This document shows, one piece after another, positions 46,663 through 56,411 of a stretch of 64,000 bases of DNA. The notes below the pieces were generated by a model. That model did no database searches and was not told the DNA's origin. It worked only from the letters and a program-made list of their open reading frames with translations. The DNA is taken from positions 22,089-86,088 of the forward strand of contig JAEUBA010000108.1 in NCBI GenBank assembly GCA_018257865.1. The letters run 5' to 3'. The first letter of the stretch is position 1, and the number at the start of each line of letters is the position of its first letter. Source of the DNA: Stereocaulon alpinum (Eukaryota; Ascomycota; Lecanoromycetes; Lecanorales; Stereocaulaceae). The position numbers and the translations under genes were made by a program.

Positions 46663-48534
46663 TTAATTCGTGCCGATAGGGGCTCCGGGCATAGCCTGCG
46701 TGATTTCATCGACATAGGGAGTGGATTGAACGTCAATGAATCCCCCATTGAATTCGCACCTGGTCTCTGGAACATCTGGCAGAACGTCCATGTACAGGGT
46801 GTCAAAGAACACGTCGTTATAGAAAGGTTTCGCAAGATCCAGCATAATAGGGTGGAATCTGGCTGCTTCATAGTCAACGTAAAGGATCTCGTGACCGCCG
46901 TTCGCTGATACATGGCTGGCTACCATAATGTTCGCCCCGTGAGCGTCGCCCAACCCAAAGACGATCGGGCAAGACATACTCTGTCGGGAACCTGGACCCA
47001 CCACGTTAATGGCTGTGCGGAAAAGCTCGCCCAATGATGGATAGAGCACCCCATTCACCTTCCATACAATCTCGAAGAATTCCACCATTGACAGAATATT
47101 TCCCCCAATATTGAAGGAATCACCGTAGAATTCCCGAAATCTTGCATTCTGAACCAATCTAGAAAGGAAGAAACGATGGATGGGTTGCCCTGCCGTTTCT
47201 ACTCTCCCCATGTTGCTGTCCAGGCACTCTTTGTACACACGAAGCATATCCTCCGCTTTCACCAGCTCTGCATACAGCAGGGTCTCAGCAGCGTACCAGT
47301 TGCTCCGGCTGCTTCGATGGAATGAAAGCCTGAACTCCGACTCAGTCATTCCTTCGAAGAAGGGGTACCGCAACTCACCAGATGACGTGAGGTGAGGCAG
47401 CTGAACGCGAAGGCCAAACGTGGCTGCGTTCATTGCTCCTTCACATTCCTGTTGTGTATACTGGGAGCGCTTGCAGAATATCTTAGTCACTTTTCCACCC
47501 ACACTGTCTGCTGGCAGTGTAATCTCGGCAGCAGTTGAGTTCGAAGTAAAGACCGAAGAAGGCCGCTGGAATCGCACCAAAGCCCCCGCCTGCTCATAAA
47601 GCTCCACGGACTGGGACGGCAGGTATACATTTTGGGTAGAGAAGCCAGGGAAGGAGCGATCAGGAGCCGTAGCTGTTTCTCCGCAGAGGAAACGCGTTCC
47701 TAAGAAGGAGCAGTGGCAGCGCAACTGCCTCAACGGTATGTCGTTCAGAAAATCCAACTCCGAAAGCTCTTTAGCGAACCAGCTAATGAATTTGGGCGAG
47801 AAATGACAGGATTTAGCAAATGACTGGATAGTTGCATGTCGCCTGGAGACTGCCGAGTAACTTGCCAGGATCTGGCTTTGTATCAGACGTCCGTATGGCT
47901 CATGTCCAAGCAGCCAACACCCGGAAATCAGCAGATCCGCAGTGACGCCGAACGCAGCAAATGACGCTTCCTCCCCATGGATACAGACGGTAGGGGGTGC
48001 TGCGTAGATCCACTGGTCATGGAGAACGACCAGTCCATCTTCAAGCCGACTTGCTTATTACAACCGATAGAATCTTGTACCCGGCGGTCTAGAGGCTTCG
48101 AAGACCCGTCTATCTTTGAAGGACAGAACATGGCGAGAAGCCTTGGGTTTGGAGAAGTAGTCAAGACTCAGAATCTTGACAGATCGTTTGTTTTCGAGCC
48201 GGTCGAAACCAGCAAATCTGACAGCGTCGAAGTGATCCCAGCGCGCGGAAGACGGTTAGGGGACCCTAAGTCCGGGACACTCATCTCGCACAATACCTAA
48301 CATCTCCATCAGACTCCGCCGTTGTTCGTTCACCAACTGGAAAATCGCGAGCTTTGTAGAAACAACGATGGCCCCGTCCCAGTCAGATCCGTTATGCTCC
48401 TCTCGTGCGTCTCCCACAGAGTGGATGCTGTTGCCACCGAGAAGAACCGCTTTGAATGCCGAAATATCAGGGTAGCTGTCCAGGCGGATAAATTGTCTCC
48501 CAATGTCATAGTACACAGAAGGAAGTGATGCCAT
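46663..48534 (-). pseudogene. Nucleotidyltransferase-kinase (APH-like) fusion with in-frame stops
   Basis: One uninterrupted phase of 624 codons is broken only by TAA at 48256-48258 and two adjacent TAA at 48055-48060. The N-terminus has a polymerase-beta-type nucleotidyltransferase signature: LLGGNS (residues 31-36) and SDWDGAIVV with the D-x-D pair (51-53). The C-terminal half has a kinase-like core: a Lys in VTKIFCK (about 350), GLGDAHGANIMV (about 527-538, D-x-H-x-x-N) and ILYVDYEAARFHPIMLDLAK (about 550-569), as in aminoglycoside/choline-kinase-like enzymes. From memory of the family, the paired TAA stands where a QQ pair is usual, so both fit CAA to TAA change. The C-terminus seems cut after DEITQAM. 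Its product would transfer a nucleotide and/or a phosphate to an unknown substrate. The intact P-loop gene diverges from it 700 bp away. Confidence 0.75.
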
Positions 48535-49232
48535 GAGCGGCTAATGGGCGCTTTGAGGTTAGTGATCCAGGCAACGTGTTGAAGATGAACTATTAAAAAG
48601 ACAGAGGGCCGCTCTCGTCACTTCCTAGGCAATCAAGATATATCTAATGCCAAAACTCCCCTCTCTAAAGCGATGACTTTCAGCACATCCAGCAGCTTGA
48701 CTGTGTACACCTGGAGCAATGGAAATAAGTTTGGAATCTTTCGTGGAGGCGAAGAGCTATTTATGCCTACGGACTAGGACACGCGGCTGAAAAGTGACAT
48801 TCGAATATGCACGAGCAAACGGGGTTGCTGACCAGGAGGCTTAACACTTCACCAGAACACGGGCGGCAGTCCCACAGGGCAAAGGAACCAGATCTTCTCA
48901 GCACCAACTTCTTCTGTGAAACCATTCACAGTGCATCGTTCTGTTGGGTAACACTGGTGTTTACGTACATTGGGCACATTCCAGATATACATCTGGTGGC
49001 GACCTAATATTAATCGTCTTGGTGGTTTAGCAGACTGTACTACCTTCGACACCATCTCCAGCCTTATACATAAAGCACATGTCAGGTGTGCATAGCTACA
49101 CTCTGGCGAACAAGCGCAAATAGTAGCTTCATCTGGAGATACCTGATCGAATACACCATAACCTAGAAAAGCTCACTCTTGTAGCTAAAAGGAAAATCGC
49201 GCTACCGAGCAAAGTCTGGACTGTTCTACTCA
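48535..49232. promoter_or_regulatory. Divergent intergenic region between nucleotidyltransferase-kinase and dual P-loop genes
   Basis: About 700 bp separate the two divergently oriented starts and presumably hold both promoters. Candidate TATA-like words occur at CTTATACATAAAG (about 49063) on the plus side and TATTTATGCC-like sequence near 48760. No repeat operator was recognised. Small open frames here have no motifs. Confidence 0.35.
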
Positions 49233-50459
49233 ATGTCTTACTCCGTCTCGCTGAACGGAGCCGATAATGTAGGGAAGACAACGCAGATCGAGCTCCTACC
49301 CAGTCACTATACAGTATCCAAAGTCGGAGGACTCCACGACAGTGACCAAAAGATTGGCGACATGCATCGGCGGGGCCTTCTCCGGGATTGGTGGTGGGAC
49401 TCATCCAATGAGGAGTTCACCTGTTCCATCTTCGGTGCCCTGGGACGCAGACACTCTGGCTCGATGGCCGGCGAGCATAGCGTCGTCACGGTATTCGACC
49501 GAGGTGCCGCCATGTTTGAGGCGGTTGCTATTGCGGTCATTGCAATCAAGAGCTCAGACCGTGATCTAAACAAGGCTCGAACGGTGTTCACTGAAATCAT
49601 CGAAAAAAACAATCTGCAAGTGCCGAGAGAGAGACTGGCAATCCTTCTGAAGCACGGTGACAGTCTGGAGGAGTCAATTCAAATCATGATGAACCGAGAG
49701 GGTGACACTGGAAACGAAAGGTACCGACTATATCAGCTCCTGCTGCAGTCAGAACTGGAGCGCCAGGAACGGTCTGGGGTGTACCAGCAAGTCGTAAAAG
49801 TCGAGGCGGCATCCAGCATCGGAGATGTCCGGGATAAATTTCGTGAAGTCATCTTGCGTTACACCAAGAACCAACTGTTCCTTCCAATCATTCACAATGT
49901 AGACTACATATACGCCTTTAGTGGGCTCTCAGAATCTGGGAAAAGCAGTATAGCCCAAGCGTTCTGCAGCCATCACGGAACAACACACGCTTTTCGAGCG
50001 AAAATCGTTTACTTCAACGACCTGATAAGCGAAAGACTTGGAAAGAGCGTCTACAGTGTCCCCGAGAAGGAGCAAGCTTTGTATTTGTTCCACGAATTTG
50101 AGCGCTTTTCAAACGATCATTACTGGCTCCGACTCATCACTATTGAAAGCATGCATAGGTTCCAGATGGCGAGGTGGCTTAAAGAATGGCTGGGAAGAAA
50201 ATTGCAAGTCATCTACATCAACACGACCGAGGTCAAGAGGTTCGAGAGGGCTCTTATTCCGCGCGAAGAAGTCATCAGCAATGATAAAATAAAGCGGGAT
50301 AGAGGAGTGGAGGTGATACGATCAGATGCAGACTTGGTGCTGGGCAATAACTGCACTTTTGCTGTTACGATGAGCAACCTGCTGCAATTCGCAGAGGGTA
50401 ATGGAACAAAGGGTCAAAGATGTGCAGCTGGAACATTGGTAAAAGAGGAAATTGTCTAG
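49233..50459 (+). CDS. Dual P-loop kinase-like protein (thymidylate kinase-like N-terminus)
   Basis: This is a single exon of 408 residues with no visible lesion. The N-terminal half resembles nucleoside-monophosphate kinases: SLNGADNVGKTTQIELL (Walker A at residues 9-16, GxxxxGKT) and VVTVFDRGAAMFEA (about 85-98), matching the DR motif that thymidylate kinases use near the substrate. The second half has another P-loop, AFSGLSESGKSSIAQAF (GKS at 236-238), followed by FNDLISERLG, like nucleotide-activating or gluconate/cytidylate-type kinases. A protein with two unlike P-loops could phosphorylate two substrates or act in succession. It is divergent from the nucleotidyltransferase-kinase gene and convergent with a Nudix gene. 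No signal peptide. It is the only member of this trio without a lesion. The substrate is unknown. Confidence 0.8.
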   Translation: MSYSVSLNGADNVGKTTQIELLPSHYTVSKVGGLHDSDQKIGDMHRRGLLRDWWWDSSNEEFTCSIFGALGRRHSGSMAGEHSVVTVFDRGAAMFEAVAIAVIAIKSSDRDLNKARTVFTEIIEKNNLQVPRERLAILLKHGDSLEESIQIMMNREGDTGNERYRLYQLLLQSELERQERSGVYQQVVKVEAASSIGDVRDKFREVILRYTKNQLFLPIIHNVDYIYAFSGLSESGKSSIAQAFCSHHGTTHAFRAKIVYFNDLISERLGKSVYSVPEKEQALYLFHEFERFSNDHYWLRLITIESMHRFQMARWLKEWLGRKLQVIYINTTEVKRFERALIPREEVISNDKIKRDRGVEVIRSDADLVLGNNCTFAVTMSNLLQFAEGNGTKGQRCAAGTLVKEEIV

Positions 50460-50557
50460 TATTGCAGTGATCAGAATATATAGTCCTAGCCTCGGCCAAG
50501 GCATAGAACTTGGTTTGCATTTCTTTTTGGGATACATACCAGAGTTGTTCGTGTATG

Positions 50558-51191
50558 TCAACAACCATTCCCCCGCTTTAACCACGCCATGAACCTCTTT
50601 GCCACCCCCAGAACCGACTCATTGCCTTGTCGTATGCCGGAGTAGTGATTTTCATTTGCCGTATGTGTGACGATATCAATCGCTCTGCTGACCATGTCAC
50701 GATCCATCTGGAAGGTCAATCTCTCTAGGACCTCCGTGTAGCTGTAGAACTCCACCACAAACTTCTCCCCCCTCCTGTAGGTCCTCATTGCATGGCTCGT
50801 CTTCATTGACCGCAGCAACGTACCACCATATCAGTTTAACATCACCCTCCCCAAGGCGACGGAGCTGTAAAGTGAACGGCTCACAGATACCCGTATAGAA
50901 ACGTGCCTCATCGCTGAGCTGCTCCGTCTCCACCGCCGGAGGAGCGCGAGTGGACATGTCCACATGCAGCAGACGACACGAATATCCGGTCTCTTCCATA
51001 AGCTCGCGGGTGGCTGCGTCTTTGCGACTCTCGCCGCAGTTTCGTCGTCCCTTGGCCAGCACATACTCGTCACGCTTCAGAAGATGGAGGACACACGATT
51101 CCTGGAGGGATAGGCGGAAGAGAACGGCGCCGACACTCTCGACGAAGGATTCGGATGTGTATTGTTCGGATTCGAATCGCGAGGCGGCCAT
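50558..51191 (-). pseudogene. Nudix hydrolase with a one-base frameshift
   Basis: The frame from 51191 has a perfect Nudix box at residues 48-70 (G-x5-E-x7-R-E-L-M-E-E-T-G-Y), preceded by VGAVLFR and the substrate-side LLKRDEYVLAKG. Family members hydrolyse nucleoside diphosphates linked to another group. After WWYVAAVNEDEPCNE the reading frame changes: the continuation GEKFVVEFYSYTEVLERLTFQ is in the next frame and runs to a stop at 50558. The switch falls at a run of six C (G on the coding strand) near 50770. So one inserted base, real or a sequencing error, would explain it. Without correction the protein ends at 50697 with a scrambled tail but keeps the catalytic box. It is convergent with the dual P-loop gene, about 100 bp away. 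Confidence 0.8.
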
Positions 51192-51965
51192 TTCTGACAG
51201 CGAAAGAGGCTAGCGGGGTGGTATTGGAGGTCTACGGTAAATATGTTAGATAGCAGTCACTGATCGGAAAGCCGCAGCCTTTTTTCTGCTGCTTGCGAGT
51301 TTCGGTATAACTCCGCACATCAAATGTCCGACGCAGTGTTGGTGATCGAGCCAGCCTGACCTCAAGTACGTCGATATGGTCAATGAGCGATGGAAGTGAC
51401 TTACGAGCTAGATAACGGAAGGCGCGAACCAAATGAAACCGGAGCTGCAAGGAACCCGCTTGTTCCCGGAATATCCACTGTAAAACAATCAGTAGCTCAA
51501 AGCTGGCATTGTGAGCATGCGTTCCTTATACGAATGCGGATTTGAAGTGTATGATTATACGTCTATTAACAGAAATAACGTTGCGAGGTGTTGAGCTAGG
51601 AACCGGATAAATGTGACTGCATGATCATTTAACACCTCGAGTGGCAAGTTGTAGTGGTAGAGAAACCTGAAGTGGTGTTGTAATATAAGGATCCCATATT
51701 GGGTTGCCATCCTTGCTTGGGAGCAATCCACCAACATATTCTCATTTTCACATGGTATTACCATTCTAGTGCATTTCACCCCTGTTACTGCTCCATGTTG
51801 GCTGCAGAGCTCCGTGTATATAGCGGCCCACTCTCATAGATCCTAGATCCTCCGGCTATGCACTTTGAACCATCCTACAGTCTTGCAGCATTGCAACAAG
51901 TGGTGACGCTACTAGTAAGCCCATAGTCCAACACATTCTTGAATACAAAACCAATCCCCCAATTT
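51192..51965. other. No supportable gene; a possible exon relic
   Basis: On the minus strand near 51405-51480 a protein-like segment reads QWIFREQAGSLQLRFHLVRA and is followed by a GTAAGT donor-like site near 51405. No partner exon or domain could be found. The rest is non-coding. Confidence 0.3.
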
Positions 51966-51972
51966 TCTTATC

Positions 51973-52295
51973 TCATCTGGTCTCAACCCTGGCCAATTGC
52001 CGTCTAAGATCGGTGTCTTCCTTTAGTCCATCATCCTTGAGAAGCATTTCTACTGCAATTGTCCCAGTTCTATCGCGAGCATTGACGTCCGCACCATTCT
52101 CGAGAAGCAACCTTGCAACCGCTATCCTGTGTGAATTTGGATACGTAGACTGGCAAACTGCTATCAGGGGGGTTTCTTTCATGGTTGCATTAACATCGAA
52201 GCCGTGCCGGATAAGGAGTTTAACTGTGTCTAAGCGCCCTCTAGAGGCAGCTCAGTTCAGCGCCTCACGATTGTGATGGCAGAGTCTTTGTTTGG
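51973..52295 (-). pseudogene. Ankyrin-repeat fragment
   Basis: The minus strand encodes at least two ankyrin repeats: AASRGRLDTVKLLIRHGFDVNA, with few changes from the repeat consensus, then TPLIAVCQS...AVARLLLENGADVNARDRTGTIAVEMLL. The frame ends at 51973. Upstream, a TGA stands where repeats normally have Trp in ALNWAASRG-like sequence (about 52253). No N-terminal effector domain is readable. Fungal ankyrin fragments are often the ends of NLR-like or heterokaryon-incompatibility proteins, but nothing here shows which protein it came from. Confidence 0.7.
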
Positions 52296-52488
52296 AACAG
52301 AGATGGTCTGTCTTCCAAGCGCCAAGATATCTTTAGCGGAGAACCTTTGGACAGGACATAACTTCTAGCGTCCTGTAGTCAAGTAGAAGAACTACTTTTG
52401 TGGCGTTTGTGATTACTCATCCCTAAGAATACATCCTTTGCTTTACACACTGCATCCTTCCGTTTCCCAAAGACCAGTCGTTAGGATA

Positions 52489-52680
52489 AGTGGTGAAAAC
52501 TATGGTGGATGAGGCCTACTTGGCAAGGCTCGCTTAGCTAGCCTACTAGGGCTTAGGCTTGCCAAGGCCTCCATGCGCGCACTAGATAAAATCTCTGCAT
52601 GCAATTCTTTCTAGCTGCAACAACTTCAATAGCAATAGATTGTTCCACCCCAAGTCAATGACCAATCAGTCAATAGCTTA
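52489..52680. repeat. Dispersed repeat, copy 2 (about 190 bp)
   Basis: It matches 38206-38404 in the same orientation. Shared blocks are GTGGTGAAAACTATGGT/GTGAAAACTATGGT at the start, GGCTTGCCAAGG and AAATCTCTGCATG in the middle, and CAATAGCAATAGATTGTT-like sequence near the end. It lies directly upstream of the hypothetical gene at 52758 and may provide part of its promoter. Confidence 0.75.
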
Positions 52681-52757
52681 CTGAAATTCCAAAGCCAGTC
52701 CCTCGACCTTTCTTGCAAATCCAACCATCTTTGCCCCCACAAGTAGTACTTGTCATC

Positions 52758-53399
52758 ATGGTAAAACGGAACCATAAGTCACAGGCCCCTCGCACCAAGA
52801 ATGCCACCCAATTTGAGAGAAGAAACCTCGCTGTCCTTCGCCAAGAACTCGAGCTCTGGTACAGACTTCACGTCCTCCTCTATGATCTCAACAATGTGGC
52901 CAAGGATCCGTCTTCCGAGAAGCGCCTATGCTCAACCACCAATGAGCTGTACATCAGCGAGCCTTACTTTACAGATTCTCAGGCCATCAGAATCCGCACA
53001 GCGATAGTCGACGGCGATCTTGGCAACGCTGATGAAGCCCCTACAAATATCACAGCTGAAGCTGAGGAGAGGGGAATTACAGATTCATCAAAATCTGACA
53101 GTACATCATCCACTCTCAATAAAGACGCCACCGTTGAGGCAGTCATCCACACCAGATTGAGCAATTTCTTCGACAAGCGCAAAGCTAGTGGTGATGCCAG
53201 ACCATGCGGACCACACGACATGCTTCCTATCTATTTAAGTGTATTTAATGTCGGTAAGGAAGCGTTGAAAGATGACCGTTTCTTGAGCCGTTTGAGGAGA
53301 TCGGGTATGGGTGATTGTCGAGCTACGGAGGGCAATGAAGCGGAGGACCGATCCATGAAGCGTGGTAAGGGAAACAAAAGGGACGGAAAAAGCATCTAA
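52758..53399 (+). CDS. Hypothetical protein, short paralogue of the protein at 53775
   Basis: The ATG at 52758 begins MVKRNHKSQ and gives 213 residues. The open frame extends further upstream only by a non-ATG codon. The core pattern is LHVLLYDLNNVAK, EKRLCSTTNELYISEPYF, a Ser/Thr-rich spacer, TVEAVIHTRLSNFFDKRK and ARPCGPHDMLPIYLSVFNVGKEALKD. The same order appears in the product of 53775-55048 (YLGRPYF, VEQQLRALAEKR, CASHDLSPFFESV, DKERSK). So the two are diverged tandem paralogues. The tail is basic (MKRGKGNKRDGK). No known domain is recognised. Compared with its neighbour it lacks about 190 N-terminal residues; a repeat element sits at the missing side. Confidence 0.65.
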   Translation: MVKRNHKSQAPRTKNATQFERRNLAVLRQELELWYRLHVLLYDLNNVAKDPSSEKRLCSTTNELYISEPYFTDSQAIRIRTAIVDGDLGNADEAPTNITAEAEERGITDSSKSDSTSSTLNKDATVEAVIHTRLSNFFDKRKASGDARPCGPHDMLPIYLSVFNVGKEALKDDRFLSRLRRSGMGDCRATEGNEAEDRSMKRGKGNKRDGKSI

Positions 53400-53774
53400 T
53401 GTCATAATACTGCGAGAAGACGATACGATAGTTCATATTGCATAGCCTAGGGATCCGAAATCTTGTTCAATGTTAATGTAAAGAGTATTTATGACAAGGG
53501 ACAGGTTCACAAAGTGCTGCGTGATTATGTTAGTGAATACATGCCGCGTCAATAGGGATCCATGGAACAATGAGCCATTATTCATTCACAATAGCATTGT
53601 CTCTCCCCCAATCTCAGATACCATTTCATTTATAGTATAAAGAGTCTTCGATTCACGTCCAACTTCTCTCTTTTCTTTCTCCAGCGCTACATAGGCCCAG
53701 AGATTTCATAGAGCCATTACTGAACTCCTTTGACTTTCAAATACATCTTTCACTACTCCATAAGTCTTTACACC
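53400..53774. promoter_or_regulatory. Promoter region of the longer paralogue
   Basis: A TATA-like box TATAAAG lies at about 53636-53642, some 135 bp before the ATG at 53775. The leader is C/T-rich near the end (CTTTCACTACTCC). No other element is recognised. Confidence 0.4.
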
Positions 53775-55048
53775 ATGGCTTCAAACCAAATCTGGTTTTT
53801 GATATGGGAGGACATTGATTCCCCAGTATTCAAACAAATCAAAATCAGCCTCGATGATGTGAAAAAGAATGGTCTTAGCTTACCTTTAATCTTGCAACTA
53901 CTGAAACTTGCTGGGCAGCCTGATCAATTCTCCTTCTTTATACATTCAGCGAGTATGCAAGCAGCGGTACAGATGCTAAAGACCGAAGCCATACAAGCCA
54001 CATGGAATCTTTATTGCAGACAAGACTCCGTCGTAACGATCACAATCCGTAAGACGAATGACCCGAGTCCCAACTCCTCCCGTGCCCCCAGCTACTCCAA
54101 AGCATTGTCCCAACGGCGTTCGGCTTCAGGCAACTTGACTGTGCCTGACATACCGATTTACACCCCCCCTCGGAATGTATCAACCCGCCTTGACCCCATA
54201 AACCTGGAGCCGATTGCGGATTTACCAGAAAATGAAAAGGTCGTCATCTTGCCCGATGAAGGAGACGCTCAAGCGGTCTCCAGAGAGTACTTGCTTTGTA
54301 AGTTTCTCGCATTGTGACAGCTTTATTGGAGGTCCTAACGAGATGAATAGGCTGGATAAACTCGCAGCTGCTGGACCGCAAGCTACTCACAGACATTAAT
54401 GTCTAGGTTCTTCACGAAGATGGAGTCTTCCAATCAATCCAGCTTACTCGTGGAGTTTGGGAGCGATCCTTGATACGCGGCCAGTGGAAGCAAGATTTCG
54501 CGCCCTTGTGGGAGAAACATGTTGTTGCAACTCACGACCGCCATTCAACTATTGCTCAGCTGCGCGAGACCAACCCCAATTTTACGCAAGCCTGCAGCAA
54601 CTTCATCCATGACCTGAGGACCTTTGGCGGTGATAAAGGCTCCCGTGATCGTCTTGAAGGCACAGGTCATGAGTTTTATCTGGGGAGACCTTATTTTGAC
54701 AATGCAACTGTCAATGCGATCATGAACTTCAAGACTATTGGCGGCTCAGTGGAACAGCAGCTGCGAGCATTGGCCGAGAAAAGAATTGGCGGAGAAATTT
54801 GTGCTTCTCATGATCTATCTCCTTTCTTCGAGAGTGTCCTTGGATTATCTTGGGATAAAGAGAGAAGCAAAGCGCTCAGCACTCAGCATACCATGGCAAA
54901 AGCAGAAGTTACAAGCGAGGGTAATAGGCTCAAGAAACTAGCTCATAAGTCCAGCAAGCTTTTTACAGAGACTTTTGGTAGAAAGAAAGGTGGTGGAGGA
55001 GGGGGTGGCTCTCGTGGTGGGAGTAGTTCTGAGGCTACAAAAGCCTGA
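53775..55048 (+). pseudogene. Longer paralogue of unknown family, one in-frame TAG
   Basis: The first exon (53775-54297) begins MASNQIWFLIWEDIDSPVF and contains a folded-looking N-terminal region, then a Ser/Pro-rich linker and a segment ENEKVVILPDEGD. An intron at 54298-54350 (GTAAGT...CCTAAC...AATAG, 53 bp) is in phase. Exon 2 (54351-55048) continues QLLDRKLLTDINV, then TAG at 54404-54406, then VLHEDGVFQSIQL and the domain shared with the gene at 52758 (YLGRPYF, CASHDLSPFFESV). The C-terminus is basic with a Gly run. A CAG to TAG change would explain the only stop in 407 codons. If the TAG is real, translation ends after 192 residues. Function unknown; no signal peptide or membrane segment. 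Confidence 0.6.
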
Positions 55049-55359
55049 GTGTAACCAGGAGATTTGAATCCTTAGGATTACACTGTAGATATTAGTTTGT
55101 TAGGAGCGTTGATAGTTTCAATGAATATGGTTGAATTGTCTCCGTTCCTATACTCCCGAAGGGAAATATCTATGCCTGCTGAGCAGGCACTTCGTAGCTA
55201 CCGAAGGCTTGGATAGTAGTAATACTCTGAAAAGAGAGCGCCGACAGAGCGGCAACCACCCTCTCTAAAAGACATTTCTGTGTCAGACGCAACGCCGTAA
55301 CCATTCCCAAGCACGCCCGCAAGATATCACCTCCTAACTTCTCTCTCTAACTAACAAGC
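55049..55359. other. No gene seen; last normal-composition DNA before the repeat block
   Basis: This is the 3' flank of the preceding gene. The segment CTGCTGAGCAGGCA near 55180 has local symmetry. No motif or RNA gene was recognised. Confidence 0.35.
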
Positions 55360-55464
55360 TGTAAAGGGCTAGCGACGCCGGCTCTAAGCTAGCGCACGAG
55401 GATATAAGAAGCGTAAAGTTACTAGAGTTAGTATCAAGTAATAGATATAATTATATTACTTACT
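55360..55464 (-). repeat. Truncated, inverted LTR of the gypsy-2 family
   Basis: These 105 bp match the reverse complement of the 3' half of the 249-bp LTR of gypsy element 2 (GGCTAGCGACGCCGGCTC and AAGTAATAGATATAATTATA). The terminus is TGTAAAG, so the original TG is kept, and it holds more CA/TG than the other copies. The remainder of the LTR is missing and Tc1-like sequence follows. Confidence 0.8.
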
Positions 55465-55469
55465 TATAG

Positions 55470-56405
55470 AATTAAAAAGTCCGTCCGTTACCTAATACGG
55501 TTAGTATATATAGATCCGAACTTTTATTTATTTACTTCTATATAGGCGCTATAGACCTACTATTAAACTACTATTTAACTAATTTAATAACTCTATATAA
55601 GTATAAGATCTTAATTAAATTACGCGCTATAGTAGCTATATATATAATTATCTTCTAATACGAGTATATAGAGATTAAGTATAAAATTAGGGTATAAGTT
55701 AATACTACGTATAAAATAATAACTCGTACCTATAAAGCTACTAGTAACTCTAACTTCTAAAATATTTTAACTTACTTATATAACTATAACCGCCCTAGAC
55801 GATCTATAAGAATACTAGAGAGTTTAAGTCTTTCTAAAAAAGTATAAGAAGCTACGTTAAAATACCTAAAAAGTTTACCTTATAATACTATATTTAATAA
55901 GGAGAATATTTAGGTTCCTAGAAATAAAATATTATATAAGAATACTATTATAAGTATTATATACGACTAAATCTATAAGGCTAATAATAGTATATTCGTT
56001 AGACTAATTATATAAAAGACTAAATAGAAGAAGTCTCGTCTTAATTATAAAGATAAGACTAAGTATAAAGATACTTATAACTAGATTCTTAGTAAGTTAA
56101 ATAAACGGTTAATATTTATTATAAGTAATAAGTATTACTATAAAATTTAGGGCGGAGATCGTAAAAGAAGACGTATTTCTATTAAAAAAGGTAGGCCTAT
56201 TAATATAGTCTTACGGCTAGTATAACGGGGTGGTTTAACTCCTACGGGTAAATTATATAGTGTATTAAGTACTAGAAGGTAATAGAGATAAGTAGTTATT
56301 AAATTATCTTCAGCTAAGACTCCTCTCTATTATATAAGTTAAATATAAGGAGATAAGAAATATTCTACTAAAGGAAAACCCTTCCTTATATATTTACTTT
56401 AATTA
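55470..56405 (+). mobile_element. Tc1/mariner-like transposase relic
   Basis: Reading past RIP-type stops, the plus strand gives an N-terminal DNA-binding region (CGCCCTAGACG onward, KYLKSLPYNTIF, VPRNKILYKN), then KLNKRLIFIISNKYYYKI and GGDRKRRRISIKKG. This resembles the start of the catalytic domain of Tc1-like enzymes, where IFTDE carries the first catalytic Asp; here the Asp position reads as Asn, as expected from TG to TA change. The element is cut off by the LTR at 56412, so the second and third catalytic residues are absent. Ends and inverted repeats were not defined. Confidence 0.5.
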
Positions 56406-56411
56406 TACTAA

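Noticed and set aside
52013..52276. Plus-strand frame over the ankyrin fragment
   Set aside because: The minus strand has clear ankyrin repeats; the plus frame is their antisense.
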